Notes under the pieces: model-generated
Databases searched by the model: none
What the model was told of the DNA's origin: nothing
The model's input: the letters and a program-made list of their open reading frames with translations, nothing else
Program-made: the position numbers and the translations under genes
In this document: positions 9,402 to 17,482 of the stretch, piece by piece
Position numbering within the stretch: position 1 is the first letter of the stretch
Layout: each line of letters opens with the position of its first letter
Assembly (NCBI RefSeq): GCF_000331105.1
Contig: NC_020054.1
Location: 6,206,815 to 6,270,814, forward strand
Length of the DNA stretch: 64,000 nt
Reading direction: 5' to 3'
Source: Fibrella aestuarina BUZ 2
GTDB taxonomy: Bacteria > Bacteroidota > Bacteroidia > Cytophagales > Spirosomataceae

Positions 9402-11549
9402 ATGAAAAGACAAGTCCGGGTGGGTATCGACGTCGGCGGTACGTTCACCGATGTCGTCGTGGTCGATCATGCCACGCGCGAAGTCATTTCGCAGTTGAAG
9501 GTCCCAACCACGCACCATGCCACGCAGGGTGTCGCGCTAGGCATTATCAACGCCATCAACCGCGCCCTGGCCGAGCTGTCCGTCGACCCCGACGACGTGC
9601 TGTTTATTGCGCATTCCACCACCCAGGCTACCAACGCCCTGCTCGAAGGCGACGTCGCCAAGGTCGGTATCATTGGAATGGGCAGCGGCTGGGAAGCCCT
9701 GAAGGCGAAGTCGGATACCAACGTACCTGACATCGAACTGGCGCCAAGCCGCTGGCTGCATACCGAGCATGTTTTCTGCTCGAACCGGCACCTGAACGCC
9801 GACCTTATCGACCGGCAGTTGGCGGCCTTCCGGCAGCAGGGCGTCGACGTAGTAGTGGCTTCCGAAGCCTTTGGCGTCGACCACAACGAGAACGAGGCCT
9901 TCGTGGGCGAGCGGGCGCGACAGGCAGGGATGCTCGCCACCAGCGGCCACGATGTATCGACGCTCTACGGCCTGCGCACCCGTACTCGCACCGCCGTGAT
10001 CAACGGGGCCATTCTGCCCAAAATGATCCACACCGCCACCATGACCGATGCCTGTGTGAAACAGGCGGGCATCACCGCCCCGCTGATGATCATGCGCTCG
10101 GACGGAGGCGTAATGAGCGTGGAGGAAGTGCACCGCCGCCCCATCATGACCATGCTCTCCGGCCCGGCGGCGGGCATTGCGGGGGCCCTCATGCACGAGC
10201 GCGTATCCGACGGTATTTTCATCGAAGTGGGTGGCACCAGCGCCGATATTTCCGTTATCCGCGATGGACAGCCTCAAACCAAAAACGCGCGGGTTGGCGG
10301 GCATCGAACGTACCTGAACACCCTCGATGTACGTACCCTGGCTATCGCCGGCGGCAGCATGATTCGCGAAGCCGGGGGCAAACTGGTCGACGTGGGGTCG
10401 CGGTCGGCGCATATTGCGGGTCTCGCCTACGCCTGTTTCCAGCCCGCCGAGTTGTTCGAGAACGCCCGGCTGGTACACCTCCGCCCCACCGGCAAAGACG
10501 CTGACGATTACACGGCCATCGAGACCACCGACGGGCAGCGGTTTGCGCTCACACCCACCTGCGCCGCCAACCTGCTCGGTATCATTCCCGACACGGCGTT
10601 TGCCAAAGGCAATACCAACGCCGCCCGGCTGGCGTTTAAACCTCTGGCCGACAAAATCGGGATGACCGCCGACGAGACAGCCCGACTGGTGCTGGACATT
10701 TCGTGCCGGAAAGTCGCCAAACAGTTGGACGAGCTCATTGCCGAATATCACCTTGACCGCAACACCGTTGAGCTGATTGGCGGGGGCGGCGGCGCGGCTT
10801 CCCTAGTGTTGTTTACGGGTGAACTGATGGGCCTGCCTGCTCGCCTGGCCAAGAAAGCTGAGGTCATTTCGACCATCGGCGTGGCGCTGGCGATGGTGCG
10901 CGATACCATTGAACGGAACATGGTTGACCCCTCGCCCGAGGATATTCTGGCCGTTCGGCGCGAAGCCACCGAAGCGGTCATGAAAATAGGCGCGCTGCCC
11001 GAAACTATTGAAGTGCAGATCGAAGTCGACATTCGGCGGAATCTGGTGCGGGCTACGGCCTTCGGCACCACCGAGCTCCGCAAAGAAGACGCCGCCAAAC
11101 GCACCACGCTTGAGGATTGCCGCGCTTCGGCGGCCCGGTCAATGCGGGCCAACGTACCTGACGTGCAGTTGTTGGGCCAGACGAGTGGCTTGTACGCGTT
11201 TGGCGTCGAAACCGAATCCAGCACCTTTTTCGGCCTCTTCCGAAAACGGCAACTGGCCGTTCGGGTGACCGACAAAACGGGCGTTGTGCGGCTGCAACGA
11301 AACCAGGCCGAGGTCTACACGACCGAAATCAGCCAGGTAACGGCCGAGCTTGAACAGGTGATTACCAACCTGACCAACTTCGGCGACGCCGGCCGCAGCC
11401 TGCCCGACATCCAAATCCTGACCGGTAACCGCATCATCAACCTGTCGGGGCTAGCCGAGTTGGAACAGGCGCTGGCGCTGGCCCAGACCGAACTCGAAAA
11501 CAGACCCGGCGACGAACCCATTGTGCTGATTGCCGCCCGCAAGCAATAG
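9402..11549 (+). CDS. Hydantoinase/oxoprolinase family protein (HyuA-like)
   Basis: The 715-residue protein opens with VRVGIDVGGTFTDVVVVDHATREV, the phosphate-binding signature of the hydantoinase A N-terminal domain (about residues 5-185), and continues with the hydantoinase A core, including GPAAGIAGALMHE, IEVGGTSADISVIRDG, RTLAIAGGSMIRE and IGGGGGAASLV. The family uses ATP to open cyclic amides such as 5-oxoproline or hydantoins, or to carboxylate ketones. The usual HyuB partner is not present beside it. About 180 C-terminal residues fall outside the core and are of unknown role. It is 14 bp upstream of the FAD oxidoreductase gene, in one operon. Confidence 0.9.
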   Translation: MKRQVRVGIDVGGTFTDVVVVDHATREVISQLKVPTTHHATQGVALGIINAINRALAELSVDPDDVLFIAHSTTQATNALLEGDVAKVGIIGMGSGWEALKAKSDTNVPDIELAPSRWLHTEHVFCSNRHLNADLIDRQLAAFRQQGVDVVVASEAFGVDHNENEAFVGERARQAGMLATSGHDVSTLYGLRTRTRTAVINGAILPKMIHTATMTDACVKQAGITAPLMIMRSDGGVMSVEEVHRRPIMTMLSGPAAGIAGALMHERVSDGIFIEVGGTSADISVIRDGQPQTKNARVGGHRTYLNTLDVRTLAIAGGSMIREAGGKLVDVGSRSAHIAGLAYACFQPAELFENARLVHLRPTGKDADDYTAIETTDGQRFALTPTCAANLLGIIPDTAFAKGNTNAARLAFKPLADKIGMTADETARLVLDISCRKVAKQLDELIAEYHLDRNTVELIGGGGGAASLVLFTGELMGLPARLAKKAEVISTIGVALAMVRDTIERNMVDPSPEDILAVRREATEAVMKIGALPETIEVQIEVDIRRNLVRATAFGTTELRKEDAAKRTTLEDCRASAARSMRANVPDVQLLGQTSGLYAFGVETESSTFFGLFRKRQLAVRVTDKTGVVRLQRNQAEVYTTEISQVTAELEQVITNLTNFGDAGRSLPDIQILTGNRIINLSGLAELEQALALAQTELENRPGDEPIVLIAARKQ

Positions 11550-11563
11550 CCCTATCCTGACGA

Positions 11564-13165
11564 ATGGCTCCTTTACAAACAGACTTATTGATTGTTGGTG
11601 GCGGTGTGGGCGGATGCGCCTGCGCGTTGGCCGCCTGCGAAGCCGGCCTATCCGTTATCCTGACCGAAGACTCTGACTGGATCGGCGGGCAGTTTACCAC
11701 CCAGGCCACCCCACCCGACGAACACGGCTGGATCGAACAGTTTGGTTGCACCCACACGTACCGCACCTTCCGCGAGCACGTTCGGGACTATTATCGCACC
11801 CACTACCCACTGACCGACGAAGCCCGGAGCAACCCGACGCTGAACCCCGGCAACGGCTGGGTATCGCCACTTTGCGCTGAGCCCATCGTGTTTCTGCGGG
11901 TGTTGCAGGCGATGCTCCAGCCCTACATCGACCGGCAACTTCTGACGATCCTGTATGAGCATACGCCCGTTTCGGCTCAGTATGAGGGCAATATCGTTCA
12001 ATCGGTCAACCTTCAGCATACCCGAACGGGCGAAACGGTTTCCGTACAGGCCCGCTATTTCGCCGATGCGACCGAACTGGGCGATCTGCTTCCACTGACC
12101 GGTACCGAGTACGTGACGGGTGCCGAAAGCCAGGCCGACACCGGCGAACCCAGCGCCCCACCCGCCGCCCACCCCGGCAACGTGCAGGCCTTTTCGATGT
12201 GTTTTGCCATGAGCTACCACGAAGGCGAAGACTGGACCATCGAGAAGCCCGCCACCTACGCGTTCTGGCGCGAATTTATTCCGTCGCTGTCGCCCGCTTG
12301 GCCGGGACCGCTACTGCGCCTGACTGGCCTCAGCCCACGCACACTGCAACCGGTTCACTACAATTTTCAACCCAACCGCGAACCCAACCGGGCTTTTGCG
12401 GGCCTGTGGACGTATCGGCGCATTCTGGACAAAACGGTGTTTCAGCCGGGCGCCTTCGACTCGGATATTACGCTCGTCAACTACCCGCAGATCGACTACC
12501 TGCTCGGCGATTTGTGCCACGCCAGTCCCGCCGAACGTACCCAGTACATCGAGGAAGCCAAAGCGCAAAGCCTGTCGTTTTTGTATTACCTGCAAACCGA
12601 ACTCGGCTTCCGAGGCCTGAAACTCCGGCCCGACGTGGTTGGCACCACCGACGGGCTGGCCAAACGACCCTATATCCGGGAATCTCGACGGATTCAGGCG
12701 GCGTTCACGATCACCGAACAGCAGTTGTCGGCGCAGCTGCGGCCGGGCGAAACCCTGGCCCAGCCCTTTGTCGATTCGGTGGGGTTAGGCTTCTACCGCA
12801 TCGATCTGCACCCGAGCGTGGGCGGCGACAATTACGTGGATGTCGAAAGCCTGCCGTTTCAGATTCCGTTGGGGGCGTTGTTGCCGAAACGGGTCGAGAA
12901 CCTGCTGCCGGTCTGCAAGAACATCGGCACTACGCACATCACCAACGGCTGTTATCGCCTGCACCCGATCGAGTGGAACATCGGCGAATCGGTGGGTAAC
13001 CTGCTGGCTTATTGCCTCAAACGCGGCGTTTCGCCCCGGCAGGTCCGCGACATGCCCGCGCTGCTGACCGATTTCCAGTCGGTGCTGATCAGCCGGGGGG
13101 TCGAAATTAATTGGCCCGATGATCTCGTGCTGTCGGAAGGCGACCCGCACCGCCATGCTCTTTAA
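11564..13165 (+). CDS. FAD-dependent oxidoreductase
   Basis: The 533-residue protein starts with DLLIVGGGVGGCACALAACEAGLSVILTE, a complete dinucleotide-binding GxGxxG Rossmann motif, followed by DWIGGQFTTQ. It belongs to the FAD-dependent oxidoreductase group with YFADATELGDLLP and the C-terminal LLPVCKNIGTTHITNGCYRLHPIEWNIGESVG, as in the PF12831-type proteins often found with glycan or organic acid catabolism. It has no signal peptide and should be cytoplasmic. It is the fourth gene of the DUF4127 operon and its last codons overlap the start of the next gene by 11 bp. Its substrate is unknown. Confidence 0.85.
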   Translation: MAPLQTDLLIVGGGVGGCACALAACEAGLSVILTEDSDWIGGQFTTQATPPDEHGWIEQFGCTHTYRTFREHVRDYYRTHYPLTDEARSNPTLNPGNGWVSPLCAEPIVFLRVLQAMLQPYIDRQLLTILYEHTPVSAQYEGNIVQSVNLQHTRTGETVSVQARYFADATELGDLLPLTGTEYVTGAESQADTGEPSAPPAAHPGNVQAFSMCFAMSYHEGEDWTIEKPATYAFWREFIPSLSPAWPGPLLRLTGLSPRTLQPVHYNFQPNREPNRAFAGLWTYRRILDKTVFQPGAFDSDITLVNYPQIDYLLGDLCHASPAERTQYIEEAKAQSLSFLYYLQTELGFRGLKLRPDVVGTTDGLAKRPYIRESRRIQAAFTITEQQLSAQLRPGETLAQPFVDSVGLGFYRIDLHPSVGGDNYVDVESLPFQIPLGALLPKRVENLLPVCKNIGTTHITNGCYRLHPIEWNIGESVGNLLAYCLKRGVSPRQVRDMPALLTDFQSVLISRGVEINWPDDLVLSEGDPHRHAL

Positions 13166-13475
13166 CCTCACGGAAATGACTGGTTCTGAACTCGCTCAGC
13201 AGGTGATGCAACGCTACCAAACTACCGACGTGGCCCAACTGGCACAGCAGGCGGGCGTGGTGGTCCGGTACGAGCGCTGGCACCCGATCACGCTGGGCGA
13301 GTATCACCCCAAAACCCGCACCATCTGCATCAATCTGAACGCACCGGGGGCGCAGGCGCGCATTCTGGCGCACGAATTGGGGCATTTCTTCATCCACGAG
13401 GCTGGGCTTGTCTTGTCGCGGCGGGATGAGGAAGCGATGGCCGACGCTTTCGCCGAAACCCTGCTGAACGCCTGA
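13155..13475 (+). CDS. Small ImmA/IrrE-type zinc metallopeptidase
   Basis: The 106-residue protein carries HELGH at residues 73-77 in the context ARILAHELGHFFIHEAG, followed by DEEAMADAFAETLL (third ligand probably Glu 92 or 93). This is the COG2856/ImmA-IrrE zinc-binding core. Most relatives are longer, so this is nearly a bare catalytic domain. I chose the ATG at 13155, which overlaps the end of the FAD oxidoreductase gene by 11 bp and implies translational coupling. Relatives cleave repressor proteins; here a regulatory role for the operon is only a guess. It ends 45 bp from the convergent ROK regulator gene. Confidence 0.75.
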   Translation: MLFNLTEMTGSELAQQVMQRYQTTDVAQLAQQAGVVVRYERWHPITLGEYHPKTRTICINLNAPGAQARILAHELGHFFIHEAGLVLSRRDEEAMADAFAETLLNA

Positions 13476-13520
13476 CGCCAACGCCCCGATCGGGCATACA
13501 CTGTGACGCACGCCAATGCA

Positions 13521-14678
13521 TTAAGGCGCAAACACCTTATCGATTACCAGTGCGTAGGCACCGAGCATTTCGGCTTTTTCGCCCAGCGGCGAGACCTGAA
13601 ATTCGCAGTCGGCCAGGAGCTGAGGCAGGCTATGCAGGCTCAGGCCGCGGATAATCGGATACTTCAGGTATTCGCCCACGTCGATAAACCGGCCACCCAG
13701 AATGAGCAGTTCGGGGTTAAACACCTGAATGAGCATGGCCAGGGCTTTGCCCAGTTGTTCGCCCATCTCCGACAGCAGCTCGATCACGAGCCGGTCGCCT
13801 TGTTTAGACAGGGCGAGCAAGTCGCGATACGGCAGGTAGCGACCCGTTTTTTCGGCGTAACTTTCTTCCAGTGCCGCCCCCGACACCACCGTCGACAGGC
13901 AGCCTTTTTTGCCGCAGATGCACAGTTTATCATTGTCGAAAAACGTAACGTGCCCAAATTCACCCGCGAAGTAGGAATGACCATTGTGGATCTGCCCGTT
14001 CGAGATCAGGCCCACCGCCAGCCCCCGGCTCAGGTTGACATACACCACATTCTGTTTGTCGCGGGCCAGCCCGAATACCTGCTCGCCCATCGTCATGAAG
14101 TGCGTATCGTTGTCGATATACACCGGGTAGGGCCACAGCGTTTCCAGCCGTTCGGTCAGCGGTTCGTCGAAGTTCAGAAACGAGTAGCTAATGCCTTTGG
14201 CGTGGCTGACCCGGCCCGTTATGCCGATGCCTACGCCCAGAATCGTTTCTTCAGCAATGCCTTTATTTCGGATAAGCGTCGGCACCGTTCGGGCCACAAA
14301 ATCAAAGGCTTCGTCGCGCTGGCTGATGTCGAAATTGTCCGTCTCGTAGTCGTAGATTACCTCATGGTGCAAATTGATGATACTCATTCTGAACGACTTA
14401 AGCAGCAATTCGACCCCGACGATGTAGCCCTGATCGGGGTTCAGGTTATAGACCGTTGGCCGACGACCACCCGACGATTCTTTTTTGCCCGACTCGATCA
14501 GGATATTTTTATCGACCAGTTCGTTGACAAATTTGATCGTGGTTGGCAAGCTAAGCCCGCAGAAATCCCGGATTTCGAGCACCGTTTTCCCTTTTTCTCG
14601 CAACAGGTATTGGATGATTTTTCGGGTTTGCAGGCTTTGATTATTGCCAGCGCCCAGATTCTCAAGAAAACGTCTCAT
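13521..14678 (-). CDS. ROK family transcriptional regulator (NagC/XylR type)
   Basis: The 385-residue protein has an N-terminal winged-helix region (about residues 15-75, SLQTRKIIQYLLREKGKTVLEIR followed by SSGGRRPTVYNLN) and a ROK sugar-kinase-like domain (about 85-380). It keeps the GEFGH motif at 239-243 and the zinc site C253-x-C255-x4-C260 (CICGKKGC). ROK repressors respond to sugars or sugar phosphates, often N-acetylglucosamine derivatives. It sits tail to tail with the DUF4127 operon and is the best candidate for regulator of the flanking transport and catabolic genes, which is an inference from position. An exact -7 element lies at 14721-14728. Confidence 0.9.
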   Translation of the reverse strand: MRRFLENLGAGNNQSLQTRKIIQYLLREKGKTVLEIRDFCGLSLPTTIKFVNELVDKNILIESGKKESSGGRRPTVYNLNPDQGYIVGVELLLKSFRMSIINLHHEVIYDYETDNFDISQRDEAFDFVARTVPTLIRNKGIAEETILGVGIGITGRVSHAKGISYSFLNFDEPLTERLETLWPYPVYIDNDTHFMTMGEQVFGLARDKQNVVYVNLSRGLAVGLISNGQIHNGHSYFAGEFGHVTFFDNDKLCICGKKGCLSTVVSGAALEESYAEKTGRYLPYRDLLALSKQGDRLVIELLSEMGEQLGKALAMLIQVFNPELLILGGRFIDVGEYLKYPIIRGLSLHSLPQLLADCEFQVSPLGEKAEMLGAYALVIDKVFAP

Positions 14679-14720
14679 TCAGTGTACCAACTAAGCCGAA
14701 CGTAGTTTCGGTAGCCCAAG

Positions 14721-14728
14721 CAAAGATA
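14721..14728 (-). promoter_or_regulatory. Candidate -7 element for the ROK regulator
   Basis: The minus strand reads TATCTTTG, an exact match to TAnnTTTG, about 43-50 bases before the ROK gene ATG. A leader of about 35 bases is implied. No clear -33 box is seen. Confidence 0.4.
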
Positions 14729-14861
14729 AACTTCAGCCCTAAAAAAAGGCTATCGGTGGCCTTGGCGGGTGGCGCTGCTGCGGGCGTTGGCTCATGGTCA
14801 CCAGGCCGTTTCCTGTTACCTTGCAAGCCCCACAACATATACGACCAACCCTATACGCACG

Positions 14862-15677
14862 ATGCCGTTCCGCACCCTTCAACGCTCCGACCCGCGCTTC
14901 GAGTCCGACGGGTTGATGCAGATCACCGTTAAAACCCCCAACCTGCGCGGGCGCGGCGACATCACCCTCTGGCTACCACCGACCGAGTTGGTTGGCCATC
15001 AACCGCTCCCGCTGGTCGTGCTGCTGCACGGCGTCTATGGCAGCCATTGGTCCTGGGCGCAGCAGGGCGGGGCTCACCACACCGCGCACCGGCTCATCGG
15101 CGACGGGCAGATCAAACCCGTTGCGCTGGCTATGCCTTCCGATGGGCTTTGGGGTGACGGCAGCGGCTACCTGCCCCACAACACCTACCAGTTTGACCGC
15201 TGGATTCTGGACGATGTACCCAACGCCGTTGCCGAAGCCGCCACCGCCCGTGGGTACGTTGTCGATACGAGTGTGCTCTTCCTGGCGGGGCTGTCGATGG
15301 GCGGCTATGGCGCGTTGCGGCTGGGCATGGCCCATCCCGACCGTTTCCGGGCCGTGAGCGGGCTTTCGTCCATCACCGATTTGCCCCAACTGGCGCAGTT
15401 TGTCGAGGAAGAACTGGCGCAATACGCCCAAACCGACCCGACCGAGCAGAGCGTGCTGGCCCTGGCGCTGAAAAACCGGGCAAGCCTCTGCCCTATCCGT
15501 TTCGATTGCGGCGTCGATGATCCACTTATCCAGCCCAACCGCGACCTACATAAGGGCCTGCTGGCGGCAGACATTGACCACCTGTATGAGGAATTTCCCG
15601 GCGGACACGAATGGCCCTACTGGGAAAAACACGTGGCGGATACACTGCTCTTTTTCGAAAAAATCAACCAGCAATAA
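14862..15677 (+). CDS. Esterase, alpha/beta hydrolase of the esterase D/PF00756 family
   Basis: The 271-residue protein contains LVVLLHGVYGSHWSW (oxyanion region, about residues 51-65), the nucleophile elbow GLSMGG with Ser145, and a C-terminal GGHEWPYW that supplies the catalytic His. These match the putative esterase/S-formylglutathione hydrolase-like group. No signal peptide is visible with this start; a longer reading frame begins 93 bases upstream but lacks any feature of a real N-terminus. It is divergent from the ROK gene across a 183-bp spacer. The natural ester is unknown. Confidence 0.8.
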   Translation: MPFRTLQRSDPRFESDGLMQITVKTPNLRGRGDITLWLPPTELVGHQPLPLVVLLHGVYGSHWSWAQQGGAHHTAHRLIGDGQIKPVALAMPSDGLWGDGSGYLPHNTYQFDRWILDDVPNAVAEAATARGYVVDTSVLFLAGLSMGGYGALRLGMAHPDRFRAVSGLSSITDLPQLAQFVEEELAQYAQTDPTEQSVLALALKNRASLCPIRFDCGVDDPLIQPNRDLHKGLLAADIDHLYEEFPGGHEWPYWEKHVADTLLFFEKINQQ

Positions 15678-15742
15678 GCGGATTTTCACCAACAATCAAT
15701 TGGCCCGATCTACACGTAAAAGCTAGTTTTATGTAGTCTATA

Positions 15743-15790
15743 TTTTTCTGTTATCCTTCCCTAATTAGTAAGACGAGAGAACAGAAAAAA
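15743..15790 (+). terminator. Weak hairpin downstream of the esterase gene
   Basis: TTTTTCTGTT at 15743-15752 pairs with AACAGAAAAA at 15780-15789 across a 27-base loop. It may end the esterase transcript. The rest of the 15678-15954 spacer shows nothing that I recognise beyond AT-rich sequence that could hold the methyltransferase promoter. Confidence 0.3.
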
Positions 15791-15954
15791 GCGTCAAATG
15801 GGCAAATTCGTTAGGTACGATAAACTAGCAATCAATCGACCTATTTCTTACTGACCGGCGAGCATTTACCTGTGGATAAATGTAGTTAGTCAACGGTACA
15901 TCACCCTACCTGATTAGTCCTGACGTTTATGGTGTTCATCTAAAAAACACCGAC

Positions 15955-16767
15955 ATGAATCCGAACAAAGCGTTGTGGGAAAAAGGCGATTTTACCCGAA
16001 TTGCCGAGACTATGCGGGAAAGTGGCGAAGCGCTGGTTGGCAAACTGGGTATCACAAAAGACTTCACTATTCTTGATCTGGGCTGCGGCGACGGCACCAC
16101 GGCCATCCCCGCCGCCCAACTTGGCGCAACCGTCCTGGGCGTCGATATCGCCCGGAACCTCGTTGATGCCGGTAACAGGCGGGCCGAAGCAGCCGGCCTC
16201 GCCAACTGTCGGTTTCAGGAAGGCGACGCCATCGACCTGAGCGGCCTCAACGATCAATCATCCGATCTGGTTATCAGCATCTTTGGTGCCATGTTTGCCC
16301 CAGACCCGTTTGCTGTGGCGCGGGAGATGGTCCGCGTGACCCGCCCGGGTGGGCGCATTGTTATGGGGAACTGGATCCCGGGTGACCCCACGGTGGTTGC
16401 ACAGACCCTAAAGATTAGCTTTGCTTATACGCCTCCCCCGCCCGAGGGGTTTATCAGTCCCATGTTGTGGGGGTCGGAAGAACACGTTGTCGAGCGCTTC
16501 GGGGCGGCGGGTATAGCCCGTGAACAGATCACCTTCGAGCGGGATACTTTTACGTTTAATGCCCCGTATCCGCCAGCTGAATTCGTAAACGTTTTCAAAA
16601 AATTTTACGGCCCTACCATGAATGCCTTCGAGGCGGCGGAGAAAAATGGCAGAGCCGCAGAATTGCAGCATGAACTGACCGTTTTATTCAACAGTCTCAA
16701 TAAAAGTAATGAGTATGATACGACATGCCTGTCTGCTACGTACCTGCGCGTAACTATCAATCGATAA
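15955..16767 (+). CDS. Class I SAM-dependent methyltransferase
   Basis: The 270-residue protein shows motif I as ILDLGCGDGTTAIPAAQLGA (about residues 37-56), an acidic residue at the end of strand 2 (VLGVDIARNLVDAG), and later motifs FQEGDAIDLSG and VRVTRPGGRIVMGNW. This is the UbiE/Methyltransf_11/25 type. The target is not evident. It stands alone between an esterase and a small unknown gene, each separated by 190-280 bp, so it is probably transcribed singly. Confidence 0.85.
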   Translation: MNPNKALWEKGDFTRIAETMRESGEALVGKLGITKDFTILDLGCGDGTTAIPAAQLGATVLGVDIARNLVDAGNRRAEAAGLANCRFQEGDAIDLSGLNDQSSDLVISIFGAMFAPDPFAVAREMVRVTRPGGRIVMGNWIPGDPTVVAQTLKISFAYTPPPPEGFISPMLWGSEEHVVERFGAAGIAREQITFERDTFTFNAPYPPAEFVNVFKKFYGPTMNAFEAAEKNGRAAELQHELTVLFNSLNKSNEYDTTCLSATYLRVTINR

Positions 16768-16927
16768 ACAAGTTGATTATTCTGGCAGTCTATAGTTCGA
16801 GTTATGAATAGCCGCGTTTTTTTCTAATCGTTTGGCGGCTAAAATATCAATGCATGGTCAACATCGCTGGGTTCCACAATTGGGATGCATTGGGTACGTA
16901 GTCAGGTCACCTCCTGTTGTTTTGGCG

Positions 16928-16935
16928 TACCTTTG
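16928..16935 (+). promoter_or_regulatory. Candidate -7 element for the 16958 gene
   Basis: TACCTTTG matches TAnnTTTG exactly, 22 bases upstream of the ATG at 16958. The same stretch carries one of the ACGTACC motifs two bases further on. No -33 box is certain. Confidence 0.35.
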
Positions 16936-16957
16936 CCACGTACCTGACGCCACGCGC

Positions 16958-17365
16958 ATGACGACCAACACGATCTATACTTTATTAATCGACGCGGCCA
17001 CGGAGCAGATTCAGGGCGACTGGACGATCTGCCGCCTCACGGTCCATTTTCTGAGCGACCCCGCCAACCATGCCACCGACATCGAGTTTGCCGGCACGTA
17101 CCTGGACCCAACCGGCGAAGACCACCCACTTACGACCGACTTTGCCGACGAAGTGACGGAGGCCATGCAGCAGCTTTATCAAAACCGGAAACGCGACGGC
17201 CATCCCCGCGCCAACGTGCTTCAGGTCGACTTTTCGCCATCGGGCCAATTCACCACGGCCTACTCTTGGGATCAGGAAATGCAGGACGAAGACGAGCATT
17301 TCAGCAACGGCGGCACCGCCAAAGAATGGGAGGCTATCCGCGCCGCCAAATACGGGAATCCTTAA
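16958..17365 (+). CDS. Hypothetical protein, 135 residues
   Basis: I do not recognise this family with certainty. The protein is acidic and soluble, with no signal peptide or membrane span. It reads as alternating strands and helices (YTLLIDAATEQI, ICRLTVHFLS, VLQVDFSPSGQFTTAYSWD) and ends in a charged helix (TAKEWEAIRAAKYG). The pattern faintly recalls small antitoxin or immunity proteins of the YezG/DUF600 type, but I cannot support that. The ATG at 16958 is chosen because an upstream extension would run through the apparent promoter. A 35-bp inverted repeat follows 10 bp after the stop. Confidence 0.65.
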   Translation: MTTNTIYTLLIDAATEQIQGDWTICRLTVHFLSDPANHATDIEFAGTYLDPTGEDHPLTTDFADEVTEAMQQLYQNRKRDGHPRANVLQVDFSPSGQFTTAYSWDQEMQDEDEHFSNGGTAKEWEAIRAAKYGNP

Positions 17366-17374
17366 ACGCAAAGT

Positions 17375-17465
17375 GCGCCAAGGAAACGCGAAGGGCGCAA
17401 CGAGTTTTTGGCAGAATAGATGTCTGTCATAAAAACTCGTTGCGCCCTTCGCGTTTCCTTGGCGC
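17375..17465. terminator. Perfect 35-bp inverted repeat between convergent genes
   Basis: Arms at 17375-17409 and 17431-17465 are exact reverse complements, with a 21-base loop. The inner ends are A5/T5, so the hairpin can act in either direction for the 16958 gene and for metG, whose stop lies 17 bp away. The arm sequence (GCGCCAAGGAAACGCGAAGG and on) resembles the AACGCAAAG-type intergenic repeats seen in many Bacteroidota genomes, so it may be a member of a dispersed family rather than a simple terminator. Confidence 0.8.
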
Positions 17466-17482
17466 GCTTCGCCTTCAGCTAC

